Shown in pieces: positions 47,150 through 60,000 of a stretch of 64,000 bases of DNA (position 1 is the first letter of the stretch; the number at the start of each line of letters is the position of its first letter). Both the position numbers and the translations under genes were made by a program. Below the pieces are notes generated by a model. It worked only from the letters and a program-made list of their open reading frames with translations. It searched no databases and was not told the origin of the DNA. The stretch comes from Capitulum mitella (Eukaryota; Arthropoda; Thecostraca; Pollicipedomorpha; Pollicipedidae), in assembly GCA_030062745.1 (NCBI GenBank), contig CP099846.1:24593701-24657700 (forward strand). The letters run 5' to 3'.

Positions 47150-49618
47150 GTAAGTCATGTTGGAATTGGGATGACATATTGGAGGGTAAACATCGATTTT
47201 CGTTTCCTCTGCTAATTCAGTAGTAGTAGTGCGTAAGATGCTTGTGTTGTGCACCCATTTGGCCATTATGAAGGGAGGTTGATGCATTTGCAGTCTGCTG
47301 TCTACATTTAAATAAAACATGTAACCAAGATATGTTTTGCCATTTGTGTAGTTTGCTTGATGTTCACGTTTCTTTAGATATTTGTTTGTGAATTGGGCAC
47401 ACAGACTTGTGAGCCTGTCTTGAGGCATCATTCATGTTATGTCTTAAATGCTCATTACATCTTGTTCATGGGTGTAGCAACCCATAAGGCAGGTATGGCA
47501 TTGCCAACTTCAGATTAAATACTGTAATGTTAACATCTGTCCCATGGCATTTCCTGGGAATAAACTGTGCCAATTGGGTCTTGCCATTTCAGCTGTAGGA
47601 ATGGTTGTACATACATGTTTCTGTCATTGGGCATTTGTTACAGGTGGATTTGCATTTATCCATCATACATTAATAGTCAGAAGACTCTGGCCCAAGGCAG
47701 GAGAATACCAAAAGCCAAGGTATGTATGTGGCAAAGTGCATGTTGTGTTGATATACACAGATAAGTGATAGACCTAAAACTATGGGATTGCCTTCCACAT
47801 GGAAATTGGTTTTTGAAGTTAAAGAGCTCTAAAATTGTTTGCTGAGAAAAATTGGCTTCATTAATGAGTGCTTTAATGTTTTAGGACATTGAAAGACAGG
47901 ATATTATTTGCTAAAAGATAACTTTTTCCCAGATTGTTGGCCACACAATTACCAATTTGTGAAATCCATTTGGTTTCTTCTTGGGAAGCACAATGCCATC
48001 AGCTTTGGCCACTGATTTACATACAGTGATGAACAATGATACACATTTTGTGACAGGCACTGGGTTTTCAAACACACAAGGACTTGAATCATGCATCATC
48101 TATAATCAGGCATAAAGTTTCACCCATATTTTTGTTTGGCCATGTTATGGCTGTGGTGTCTGTAGCACCATCAGTGTCCTCTAATTTGGAGTTGGGTGTA
48201 AAATTGGCCTAAATTTGGGCCCACATAGACAGCAAGGTCAAAGTCTACATGGCAAGTTTAACTTGTTTCTTCCCATAATCACAGCACTGGTCACCTAGCA
48301 TGTTTAGATTATGATAATAAATGCAGATCCTGTTTTTATATATCAGGCAAGGAGTTGTGTAACTTGCTTAGTACATAGCAAGTTATTAATGATTTGTGTT
48401 TTTAAAAGGTAATTTGCATCTGCTGCTGAGGTCAGCAAGCACATTTTGACATATTCCATTGTTTCAACTGGTGCTGTAGCCAGATATGTAATGTTGCAAC
48501 ATTGGTAACAGATGAAAACATGAAAACCAGCCATAAAGGTTGGTTTTCATGTTTCATCCATCAGCAGCCCAGCAGTCCAGTTTTCCCCTGCTGCATCTGC
48601 ATATCATCCTACCTCTTTGTATTATGATGCCTTGTCCCCTTTTCATGTGTTTTGTGGTTCCAGTGCAATGCCCAGCTTTTCTCCTGCCTCCTCAATTTTT
48701 TTGCTCAGCTCGAATGCTGTTACACACGTGAATGCATCCAGGGGAATAATAAGTTTTATTTCCACCTAACTGCGACAGACATTTGCATCACATCTGAGGG
48801 CATTCTTGTTGATATTTCGGCTCGTGGCGACTCTGACCTGACCGTGCCGACGGTGGCGCCGCCAGGCGGTGCCGGACCCCAACTACGAGGAGATCCGGGA
48901 CGTGCTGGCGGCCGCCGGCCTGCAGGTGGGCGTGGAGAACAAGCTGTACCCGCGCGAGAACAGCAAGGAGCTGCTGTACCGCGGCCGGATCCGCGTCCAG
49001 CTGCGCCAGGACGGCGGCGAGCCCGTCAAGCCGGAGTTTCCGACTCGTGAGTGGCGGCCTGCCGGCGGCCGCAGCGGAGACGCGGAGACGCCTGCCCGGC
49101 TGCGTTTGGCTGCGGGCGCGGCTGGTGCGGGTCTTGGTCCCGGGGAACTGAGTAAGGCTGTATGGTTTTGAGGTGGATGGCGCAGGATGTGATCGTTGTC
49201 TTATGGCGACGTGTGCCCGACGACATTTTCGGGGACCATTGTTGTCCTCGGCACGGGTTGTTTTTTGCATTTTTCCTGTATTGCATTCTTCCTGCCTGGC
49301 ATTCTCTTTTAACTCTATGCAACTGCGTATTTGCACGCTGGATTTTGTACCTTTCGGTCATCGGGAACGGTGTTTGCATTGCTAACCGTCGGCTCCGCAA
49401 GACGCGGACGACGTCGCCGCGACCCTGCGTATTCGCTATTTCTGCACCCCAGTCGAAACGTCATCCCAATGGTTTCAGGCACGTCGCTGTTCCTGTACCT
49501 GGCCGAGAACATTCCGAAGCTGAAGAGCCGACAGGCGAAGGCCGCCGACAGCCAGGCGGCCCAGGGCGCCTCGGCTGCCTCCGGCGGACAGACCAGCAAG
49601 AAGAGCAAGAAACGGTGA
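47109..49618 (+). CDS. SRP19: Signal recognition particle 19 kDa protein (complete, 4 exons)
   Basis: SRP19 binds the tips of SRP RNA helices 6 and 8 in the S domain and prepares the RNA for SRP54. It is imported to the nucleolus for assembly and works in the cytosolic SRP that targets ribosomes to the ER. CDS exons are 47109-47149, 47644-47719, 48866-49046 and 49479-49618, totalling 438 bases or 145 residues (human is 144). Donors and acceptors are all GT-AG, and phases 2, 0 and 1 join cleanly. The N-terminus KHSDKERWICIYPSYINS closely fits insect SRP19. Then follow GRRIPKAKAV, YEEIRDVL, ENKLYPREN, YRGRIRVQL and LYLAENIPKLKSR, all in family order. The C-terminal tail is Lys/Ser-rich (TSKKSKKR), as usual. 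The start is supported by TAACCATGG and by the R codon split AG|G at the first junction. The 5' half lacks CpG entirely, while exons 3 and 4 are GC-rich. Confidence 0.96.
47369..48710. other. CpG desert across SRP19 intron 1, exon 2 and intron 2
   Basis: Read line by line, this 1,342-base stretch contains no CG dinucleotide, whereas TG and CA are abundant. The last CG before it is in TTCACGTT (47367) and the first after it is in CTCGAATG (48711). Exon 3 (48866 on) is CpG-dense. Confidence 0.9.
47644..47719 (+). CDS. SRP19: SRP19 exon 2
   Basis: The acceptor is TTTGTTACAG|G and the donor GCCAAG|GTATGT. It encodes WICIYPSYINSQKTLAQGRR followed by IPKAK, the RNA-binding N-terminal strand and the GRRI loop of SRP19. 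It uses no CpG-containing codon and has AGG/AGA arginines, unlike exons 3 and 4. Confidence 0.95.
48866..49046 (+). CDS. SRP19: SRP19 exon 3
   Basis: The acceptor is GGCGCCGCCAG|GCG and the donor GACTC|GTGAGTG. It encodes AVPDPNYEEIRDVLAAAGLQ through YRGRIRVQL to PEFPT. Its codons are strongly GC-ending. Confidence 0.95.
49479..49618 (+). CDS. SRP19: SRP19 exon 4 (terminal)
   Basis: The acceptor is CAATGGTTTCAG|GC, chosen over the CCCCAG at 49452 because only this one restores the frame and gives RTSLFLYLAENIPKLKSR. It ends with the basic tail and TGA. Confidence 0.93.
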
Positions 49619-49765
49619 ACGCCGCCGCCCGGGGGCAGAGCATGTTGCCGAAAGTGTGCACGCTCATGGTCCGCCGGCTGCGGGCGGGCGTTGTCGGTTG
49701 TTTTGGCGGTGCTGGGGTCTCATGTGTCTCGGTGTGATGCGGATACTATTTTTTATTTTGCCGCG

Positions 49766-49771
49766 AATAAA
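49766..49771 (+). terminator. SRP19 polyadenylation signal AATAAA
   Basis: A canonical hexamer 148 bases after the stop codon, preceded by a T-rich patch. Confidence 0.7.
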
Positions 49772-50204
49772 GAAGTAGAGGCGAACGGTGTATCGTCATT
49801 TTGTTATGGTATCCTATCGGGGCCGACGGATGGGTATGATCAACAGGCCAGCCTTGCCACATTTCATTGTTCCATAATCCATACAGAAAGAAAAGGAAGT
49901 AATGTTGGAACAAGAGTTACATTAGTATGAGATAATGAACTTCAGCATTCTACGTACACATGCTATATACATTTGCATCATTATTCACTGTGTATACTAG
50001 GTACATGTAGCCTGGTGGCATGACAGATATCCACTGTGTGCGTTTAGCATGGCGCATTGGACCGACTTAGAATCTCCCGACCTTCCCGCTGTCGGCCGAG
50101 CCGGTCGGTATACATCCGACCGGACCCATGCGGACTGGACCTCGTTTCGCCGCTCCTTGTTACTCCCAGCCGGTCCGGTTGGCGACTGGTTGGGTCCGCC
50201 CAGC

Positions 50205-50283
50205 GCTTGACGGGCCGTGTCGAACCCGGATCTCCCGTCTCGAAGCCAGACGCGTTAACCACTCCACTATCTGTACCCGCTTC
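50205..50283 (-). repeat. tRNA-derived SINE head (A and B boxes)
   Basis: On the minus strand TAGTGGAGTGG (50269-50259) matches the A-box consensus TRGYNNARNNG exactly, and GGGTTCGACAC (50227-50217) matches the B box, at tRNA-like spacing. The D and T stems do not pair and the anticodon loop lacks U33, so this is not a working tRNA. It is best read as the 5' head of a tRNA-derived SINE whose body would run toward 50041. It sits between the 3' ends of SRP19 and ACO1. Confidence 0.55.
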
Positions 50284-50447
50284 CGTCGGGTCCACGCTGT
50301 TTTGCACGGACGACCGTGGCTCGGGTAGCCGCACGGCCCAGCCGCAGTCGTTCTGGACGTCCGAGGGGTCGCGGCCGGGTGACGTCAGTCCGCACACACA
50401 CTGACTCGTCCAACGCCACAGGCACACGCCTCGCCTTGCAATCACCA

Positions 50448-50453
50448 TTTATT
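50448..50453 (-). terminator. Probable ACO1 polyadenylation signal
   Basis: TTTATT on the plus strand is AATAAA on the ACO1 strand, about 450 bases after the stop. It is the nearest canonical signal noticed. Confidence 0.45.
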
Positions 50454-50900
50454 CCGATAAACATGATATAAGAAACGTGGTGCCTCCCGGCACCGTCCAC
50501 CGTCCCAGGAGAACAATGGTCCCAAATACCTCACCAGCCGACACTGCAGTAATCACGCTGCACGTCGACAACGCCACGAAACACATACTCCGCGTATAAC
50601 GGCTTAGACTGAAGAGCCCTTACATCCCAAAAGGCGTTATTGAACTACCGGCCGCGCATCAATTGAGCCGACACCGCGAAATATTGCATGGTACTCAGGA
50701 CGCCAGCCGCGAACACCGACTTTGGCACCGTCGCCGCGGACAACAGAAGCGCGGGCAGACGACCCATCAGGCGGCGGCCGCGACAAGGTCACGAGAAGCC
50801 GGCGAGGGCGCTGATCGGCCACACGCGGCGCTCCTATCATGGCTCCAGGACGTTCCACCGCGCTCCGGCGTCGCCGGCCGGGCAGCGCGCGCCGCGACCG

Positions 50901-51011
50901 CTACAGCATCTTGCGGACCATGTAGTTGAGGATGCCGCCGTGGCGGTGGTAGGTGAGCTCCACCTCCGTGTCGAAGCGCAGCACCACGTGGAAGCTCTTG
51001 CCGTCGCCGGT
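50901..51011 (-). CDS. ACO1: ACO1 exon 16 (terminal)
   Basis: The acceptor is CCGCCAG|ACC. It encodes [20 protein letters not shown] through [12 protein letters not shown] and TAG, the conserved ACO1 C-terminus. Confidence 0.95.
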   Translation of the reverse strand, partial: TGDGKSFHVVLRFDTEVELTYHRHGGILNYMVRKML

Positions 51012-54000
51012 CTGGCGGGGGAGCGGAACTCGTGAACATGCCGAGTGCGTGACCAATGGAACAGACCTCCTGATGCTGGCAAACCGCTCCATGTTTTGAA
51101 ACTACATCGTCTGAGGCTTTCGGGTATACAGCGATCTCTCAAAATAAACACAATTCTTCAAGAGCTCGTGTAAAGCACAGCCGCTTTGATCCAAAGCACT
51201 GGATAACGGAATAACCACGGGACGGCAAAAACATGCACCGCGGAGACGAGTATTTCCCGTCTAAGCATCCTCCGATCACAAACATAGCCCCACAAAATCC
51301 GCACTAGCCCTGATCGCCCACGCTTTCCCTGGGTACAACCTTTCCCATAACCCAATCTCACTTTCAAGCGCCCTGCGCCCAGGCAAGCCTACTCGACACC
51401 GACAAAACTGAGTCACTCTCCAACGCTACATCCTCGCCGGTCGACAACAGTGCGTCGCTCCCCGCCAGCCGCCGCCGCTGGCGCTCGCTCACCTCCACCT
51501 GGACGTCCATGCCGGGCGCCAGCCGCTCCGGCTCGGGCAGGCGCACGGTGAACGTCTCGCGGCCGCTCAGGCCCAGCGAGTCGGCCGACTCGCCGGCGCG
51601 GAACTGCAGCGGCACGATGCCCATGCCGACCAGGTTGCTGCGGTGGATGCGCTCGTACGTCTCGGCGATCACGGCTCGCACGCCCTGCCGACGGACGGCG
51701 GTCAGCGCGGTCACGGGAGGGCAGAGCGGGAACAGCTGCACTGCGTCCAGCAGTCACGCACAGCAGCTGCTGGGACTACGGGGTGGCGGACAGCACTGCA
51801 CGGACGGTACAATGCTCGTCGTTCATTGCTTAGCCTACGGATACTTCACCAAACCCTACTGTGTATGACGAGAAGGACCCCCCCCCCCGCCTTCGGCACC
51901 CTATCCAAATACCAACCACCAGAAACATCCCCATCTTTCGACACTACCTCCGATACAAACCACGAAGAAGGGCACCCATCTGTCGACACCGCCTCCTCCA
52001 CTGACCATGAGGAAGGGCTCATCTTGAAATCGCCTCCGCTACTGACCATGAGGAATGGCCTCCATCTTTCCACGTCGACTCCACTACTGACCATGATAAA
52101 GGAATCCCAATTTTCAATCACAACCCACCACCAACCACGAATAAAGACCCCTTCCGACTGTCCGACACCGCCTCCGCTACTGACCATGAGGAAGGGGCCC
52201 CCTCTTCCGACACCGCCTCCGCCACTGACCATGAGGAAGGGGCCCTTGGCGGCCCAGTCGCGGGACGAGCCAGAGCCGTAGTCCCGGCCGGCGATGATGA
52301 TGAGCGGGCGGCCCTCCTCGCGGTACCGCTCGGCCGCGTCGAACACGTCCATCGCGTCGCCCGAGGGCAGGTGCAGCGTGCGCGGGCCCGGCTTGTCCAT
52401 CAGCCGGTTCACCAGCCGGATGTTGGCGAACGTGCCGCGCGCCATCACGGCGTCGTTGCCGCGCCGCGAGCCGTACGAGTTGAACTCGCGCGGCGTCAGG
52501 CTGCCGGCACGGGAGGGCTCGGTGACGCAATGGTGGAGGGAGATGAGGGTTTCGTCACATGGTGGCGGTCAGATCGAGCTGCGGTCAAGACGGAACTCCT
52601 GGTCGGGAGGGCAGATGGAGGTCCGGTCCGGGTCACACACGACCGACCAGAGCCGTGAGCTCTTGGGGCAGCCAGGTCTCCGGGGTAGACCATCTGCACA
52701 CATCCACCGACCGTCCGGGGAAATGGCACGTCACCTGCCGCCACAACCATGCGACAGCGACGACCGGCGCCGTGAGCTTTCACGACGCACATGCCACGGC
52801 GAAAACTCAGAAAGGCCAGAGACTCGGCAGTTTCGGAGGCCTGTCGTGCGCGGCCGAGAGAGCGCTGCTCACCCTCGGGCGGCCAGGTAGCGGGCGGCCG
52901 GGCTGTTGCGCGCGATGCTGCCCGCCGGCGAGATGTGGTCCGTGGTGACGGAGTCGCCCAGGAAGAGCAGCGCATGCGCCTCCTCGATCTTCACCGGCGG
53001 CGGCAGCTCCTGAGGGCGGCGGGGAGCCGGGTCAGTGTCTCTGGCGGGTACGGACGTTATCGCCCGTCCTGCCATCTATGAGACACATGTGGAAACCAGC
53101 TCACCATAGGATAGGAATTTGCTTCTATACAAAAAGCTTTATTTTTAAAGCATATTTTTTACAATTCATGTTTACAATAAACTTACGTATTTAAACTAAA
53201 CGCACGTAATATACACGCCAAAATAAACCAAAAGGTGAATACCCCCAAAATGGCAGTAAATGCCACCAGTGTCAAAATGACACAAGATCAGAATTTTACT
53301 TTTGAGGTTGAGAACAAAATGCAAAAATAAGAGCGAAACCAAAGTAATATGCACCTTTGTGTCATGTGCATAGCCCAAAGGTTTACAGACAGAATTATTT
53401 GTACAACTACAATCTGAGCTGAGGCTTTAGAAACATCAAAATGATCTTCAGGAAAGAGTAGTTCGTTGATAATCTTGATGCACGATAAACATGAAAATCA
53501 TTGATAACCATGACTATAATGGGGAGCTGGGTGAGTCTGCAGGCCAGGACTTCTTGTTTATTCGGCAACAAAAGAACTGATCTCACAAAGTTCGGAACAT
53601 TCTGGGAACAAAATGCCAGGCCTGAAACCTATGAAAAGTACACAAAATTCTGACTCTGAGACAAAAATATACATTCAACAACGCAATGCAGCAACTTACC
53701 ACAGTCATGTTCTGGAAGAAGGGTGGCAGCTTGATGTAGGTTGAGTTGTCATCCCAGGGGTACAGCTTCGTCTCGGGAGTTTCCAGGGAGTTCCAGTTCT
53801 CGTTGCCTGCGGACCAGCAGATGCCGACTCAGAGGTATCGGAACCGACAGGTAAATACAAGTCTTGTCTGGTAACATCAGGCATCAATCACTCGACAACG
53901 ACAAAAACAAAAGTGACTCGACAAAAACGAGGCAAGGCATGTATTCAAAACGAGACTGCGGGACACAGAATAAACTGCCACTCCCGCTTACACCTTGGTA

Positions 54001-57000
54001 TTTTTGAAGTACACTTTCTCAAGCACGGCAGCTGGGATTTCACACATCTTTGATAACTGCACACACTTCCGTAACCTTGGCTGCTATGTCCCATACACTT
54101 GGCGATGTTAAACACGGCCAGCACACCGCCTACCTTTGGTGATCTTGGAGTAGACCTCCCTGAACATGGCCGGGATGACGGCGCGGGCCTCCATCAGCTG
54201 GATCTCCTCCCGACTGGGCCAGATGTCGCGAAGGAACACGTCGCCGCTCTCGGTGGTACCTGGCGGACGACAGCCACCTTCAGGGGCCCGGTCTGCCCGG
54301 GGCCGGGCAACCGGCGCTGAGGGGACCGGGACGTCGCAGGAGAACGCCCAGACCACCCGATGTCAATTGGGGCGGTGGCGATTTCGAGATGCGATAAGGT
54401 CCACGACTTGTACATGACGCCGACAACATTTTCTTACGTCGATGCCTTTAAAAATACTTAAGATTTTTTTTTGCGTTGTTTGATACCACGCCCGTTGATA
54501 CGACATGATGGCGGGGCTCACGTGCCAAGCTCTCTGAAAATCACTGGAGCAATTACGAATGTGTACGCTCAAGTGTCCACAGTCCTGAAAACTGCAATTT
54601 CCTTTTCCTCTATGAGCCATCCGCCCTATCGCTCGATTCATACACAGACAACTTTGTTGCGGCCCTGCGGAAGACGCTCGCAGCCCACGCTACCGATCGA
54701 CGTGATGTCACGGCTCACTCGTGCTCACCAAGCGTCGTTGCCTCGTCTCACAGACCCGGACTGTGCTCACCGAGCGGCGTCGTCTCAAAGTCGATGTCGA
54801 CGCGGCCGGCCAGCGCGTAGGCGATCACCAGCGGCGGCGATGCCAGGTAGTTGGCGCGTGCGTGCGGGTGGATGCGGCCCTCGAAGTTGCGGTTGCCGGA
54901 GAGCACGCCGCAACAGACGAGGTCGCCCTGCCGGCGCAGGCGATGGCAAGTGAAGCACGACTGGCTTGGGCCGTGCCGAAGGTGCGACAAACAGCACCAC
55001 GGGGGTTTCGCAGTGCTGCCAAGTATCTTGCATAGCGTCACAGAACTTCTGCTGGGGTTAGACACAACGCTGGTATTAATACGTAGCTCCACCATTCAAC
55101 CGTTATTCTTTCCGCTCACCTGTCTACGATGGAACGGACTGGAAAATGAAAAATCTGAAAAATTGACCGGCCTTTAAAGCACGACTAGATGAACATCGAT
55201 CATCACTTCAGCCGACATTCAGCAGCCACCCAGACGTGTCAAGCCTCACCGACCGGTTCACCATCATCCCCAAATACTCTCCGAGAGCTCTGTTTAGCCC
55301 CGCTACGCCACGCCACGCCACGTCGACCACCCCTCCCCCCTGCGCACCTTCTCAATGGCGTCGGCCACCGGCTCGGGCAGCGGGCCGCTGTTACCGATGC
55401 ACGTCATGCAGCCGTAGCCGACCACGGCGAAACCGAGCCTCTCGAGGAAGGGCAGCACGCCGCTATCCTCCAGGTAGTGCGAGACCACGCCCGAGCCGGG
55501 CGACAGGGAGGTCTTGATCCAGGGCGGCACCGTCAGGCCGCGCTCCACCGCCTTCTTGGCCAGGATGCCTGCCGGTGCCGGGGACGGGGTGTCGGCATTG
55601 AGGACGGCTGGCGTCAAAGTAGCGGTGCGAGATGGACGACAAAGCCAAGAACGCAGGCTTTGTGAACTTCTTTACAGTTGAGTTCCTGGTCATCGAGAGC
55701 ACGGATTACTTCACTTCTGGAAGATGACAACTGAAATAGTCGTGTGTCCACTCCAGGCAACCCCACCAAATGACATGGTTTATGATGACACCAGCCCAGG
55801 ATTTCACAGAAAACCCAGTTTTCGAAGTCGTATCCAGTCTTCAAATCTGAACTCGTCAGATACTGTGTTTTTTTTTACACCCAGCACGTGTTTGAGGCGT
55901 CCAATGCGCGTACACTCACCGGCACCCAGCATCACGGACGGGTTGCTGGTGTTGGTGCACGACGTGATGGCGGCGATGACCACGGAGCCGTGCCTGAGGC
56001 TGTACTGTTGGCCGTCATACTCGAACTCCTGAGTATCGGCCAGCCGGTCGGGAGAGAGGCCGTATCCTTTGAAGCCCACCTAACGGCGGAGAAAGGAACT
56101 CAAGGTCCGGGGTCCACGGCAGAAGACAACGGTAGCCACGAGTCTCGTCTGAGATCCTCCACGGTATGTGGATGGAATGAAACGTCCAGCAGTGGCGACA
56201 TCTCGACGAAGTGCGGACCATAGAAAACCTACGAATCTAGCATCATTGTATCAATGAACAATTTGGAATGCCGTGGTATTGTAACGCAGCACGAAATCAT
56301 TGGAGCAATATGACATTCGCAAATGGGAAAAAAGAACCAATCGGTTTTCAACAAGTTGTTCAAGACCTATTAGTACGACAACAACGTGTTGATTTTAAAC
56401 AAACACTTCAAAGACCGAAGCACTCCTTCCCGTGAAGGCTACAGTGCCAAAGCAATGTCCGCCAACGAAACAATACCACCACACCCTGCCACGTGCTGGA
56501 GTATCCACAAGCCTATCAGTCTAAGAACGCTATATCCCGTTCCGCCGCAAGGTCACGGCGCTCCGCAAGCCGCCGAAGCCGTCCCTCCTTCGCCGCGCTC
56601 ACCCTGTTGGTCAGACACTGCAGGAAGTCGTCCCGCATGGCGGCGGCGTCCACGCGGTCGTGCGGCCTCTTGGGCCCGCTGAGCGAGGGCACCACGGTGG
56701 CCAGGTCCAGCTCCACCACCTGGGAGAAGGCCGGGTCCTGGGCCGAGTCCGAGAAGTCGCGGAACAGGCGCACCGCGCGCAGGTACGCCTCTGTCACGGC
56801 GATGCGGCGCTCGTCGCGGCCTGCAGAGGGATCACGGGTCGAAGATCGGAGGTCGCGGCCGCGCTGACCGTGGGCCGATGCCGCGGAGAGCGCGAGTGGC
56901 CAGATGATGCGAAAGTTGTCGCTGGGACCGCGACAACTTTCGGTCGGTACTTTTGACATGAGCTGTTGCAGACTAAATTGCAGGAAACGACGCCGAAAAC

Positions 57001-60000
57001 GCAGGCGGTCTACCCGCCCGCTCCGAATTCTCCAGTCGATGAGGCAACGGCACGTTGAGCCAACAGCTTCCTGGATTCCGTTTACGGCGCACTACCAAGA
57101 CCCGGCGTTCGTACAGCACTTCGAAAACAACCATCACTGCAATGCGAGCTGTAACACTATCTGCTCAGCCACGGACTGCATCACAGCCGCGGGCCGCGGA
57201 CGACCGCGAGCCGGGCGGCCACCTCACCGGTCTGGCGCAGGTAGTCTATGCTCTTGGTGTCGACGGGGAAGAAGCCGACGGTGGCGCCGTACTCCGGGCA
57301 CATGTTGCTGATGGTGGCGCGGTCGGCGATCGACAGCTGGCTCACTCCAGGCCCGAAAAACTCGACAAACTTGCCGACCACGCCCACCTGGCGCAGGTGC
57401 TGTCCGCGGGAGGGGGGAGGGGCGTCAGGCGCCGCCCGCCGGCATCAGGCGGGGGAGCTGATGCGAATGACGCCACCAGCAGGCGAAATAATGATGGCGG
57501 TGATGTCTTCGCAAATACGCGAGCCCGTGGCAATCGCGGTACCACACGCAAACGGCCGGATCGTACCGCAAACCACAATTTTCAGCGATTAAGCTTCCTT
57601 ATGGCAGCAAGCAAATCGCGGCCTCTTGCACGCGCAAACGAGCCTGTGACGACCTGCCACACCTGAACCATGCCCGGCACCCCGTCCCACTAGCTAACTG
57701 GACACGAGCACGCAGGCTCGGCAGCCCCCCTCGGCGGCAGGCAGCCCCCCCCCCCCCCGGCGTCCGCGCTCACCTTGGTGACGGTGAGCACGATGTCGGT
57801 GGAGGTGGCCAGCGGGCTGACGCGGCCCGTGATCCGGTAGCCGACCACCTGCGGCAGCACCATGCTGATGGCCTGGCCCAGCATGACGGCCTCGGCCTCG
57901 ATGCCGCCCACGCCCCAGCCCACCACGCCCAGGCCGTTGATCATGGTCGTGTGCGAGTCGGTGCCGACCAGCGAGTCGGGCCGCAGCAGGGCGTCCGTGT
58001 CGAACACCACCCGGGCCAGGTACTCGAGGTTCACCTGGTGCACGATGCCCGAGCCCGGCGGCACGATCAACATGTTGCGGAACGCCTGCGAGCCCCACTG
58101 TCGGCAGACGGAGACGGAGGTTAGAGCGGACTGGGAGACGACCTGACGGGCGAGGCGTCCATCACGCATCATCGCGCTCCGACGAACAAGTTACACATGT
58201 AGAATAACAAAACGCTCCGGTCAGTCAGCCCAAACAAGACACGCCTCAGGAAATTCGTGACTGTGTCTGCCCCATGAAATTTGCCAGTCATACTGTAATG
58301 GTGGAAAATCAACTCCACACGGGCCAGACATACCGGCAAGACAGGCGGTCTAGCGTGACTCAAACCGGAGAATGAGCACACTATGTTCTGACGGGTCTCT
58401 AGGGCGTCCTGCGGGGTCTACTAGAGTCTTACCTCTGATGCCCTGTACCAGGATTGGAAAAAGTGTTGTTGTCTGGTGTTGAAGAACACCAAAATATGTG
58501 TTTCTACACACATTCTATACTCCAAAGGTTTGAACTTGTACCTCCATCGAACAGCTGCATTATAACCATGTTGCCACATTTCTAACTGCGAGCAAATGAC
58601 TGTCTCCAATCAGTAAGAAGCAGGTTTGATGTCATAACTGAATCATGCCGAGAATGCCAACTTAAACCAGCAGTACCCTTTGCGAGATTTTGTACTCCAA
58701 AATAGAAATTATACTCCACCACCAAGAGCAAAAACGAAATTTCCAACCCTGCCCTGTACCGACTGGCTACCTGCCGCGCACCTTCAGAAACTGGAACCGT
58801 TCCTTGTTCCTTTCAAACTCCAACGCCTGGTTCTTCTTCAGAGCCTCCGGGCTACAAAAGACGGAGACTGTTAGGTCTATTTGGCTAACACAAAAAACAT
58901 GTGCGGCATTCGAGTGAAAACATAACTAGCTGGAAAACTCGGTTCCGAAAACTTCGTGACCGCGAAAAAATAAACCAGTTCTATTTCGGCCAAACACGAC
59001 GGCATCAACCCGTGTTCATGATCCCTACATGTTATGTAATACCCACCAGACACTGACGGCCCAAGCGATGTTCACGGAGGCTTTCAGTTACTGGCTTAAA
59101 TAAAAAAAAAAAAATCCTGGCATTTGCCAGCAAAGCCATTAACGAGAAGTTTCTCAGGGCCAGCAATCGCTGCCTCACTTTATAATGGAGCCATTTTTTT
59201 GTTCGTCAAAAACAGCAACAAAATAAATGATAGCATCTTCGTGGAGGTGAACAAACCACAATTACGACGCCGACTTTCCTGTTAGGTGGACGTCGACTCC
59301 CCACTACCTTGTCAAGGACAGCATTTGCAAACAGCGATGTTTCGCAGAGTCAGATAATATTTTTTTTAGAGATGGCTCGATGTAAGCCGGCCAGCGCTCC
59401 GCCATCGCCACGTCACGACCAATGCACGAACGACAGCGCAGCGCAGGCCAAACCGCACCTCCATATTAACACCTGGCAATTACCCAGTCTATGCGATCAA
59501 CTGCTTACGGCCCGGCAGACCACTAACCCCTGCCAGTCCACAGTGCGCCCACCTAGCCCCGTCCCCCGACCAGCCTGCCCCCCCCCCCTCCGACAGCCCC
59601 CTCCGGCCGTCCGGACGGCGCTCACGAGCGGGTGAAGTCGACCTGGACCGAGTGGTCGATGACCAGGTCGGACGGACAGACGGGGTTGATCTTGTCCGGG
59701 TCACCGCCGAGGCCGCGCACCGCCTCCCGCATGGCGGCGAAGTCCACCACCGCCGGCACGCCCGTGAAGTCCTGTCCGTGCAGCGGCCGTCAGCGGAAAC
59801 CGACAGCGGAGGGCGGCCACGGGGGCCCAGCCGCCGGTGCGTGTCAAAGGTGTTGCGTGAGCGTGAAAGGTCGAACGCCAACATAACACACCATTAATTT
59901 GCGAAATTTTGTAGTCCAGAACAAAAATTATACAACACAAAAAACAAAAACAAAATTGCTGACTATGGGAGAGAGCAAATGTCTAATAATCAACTGGGAG

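Noticed and set aside
51846..52229. Open minus frame continuing 128 codons past ACO1 exon 14
   Set aside because: As a constitutive exon extension it would destroy domain 4; it is open because the intron repeat unit is about 45 bases. Kept only as a possible isoform source in the findings.
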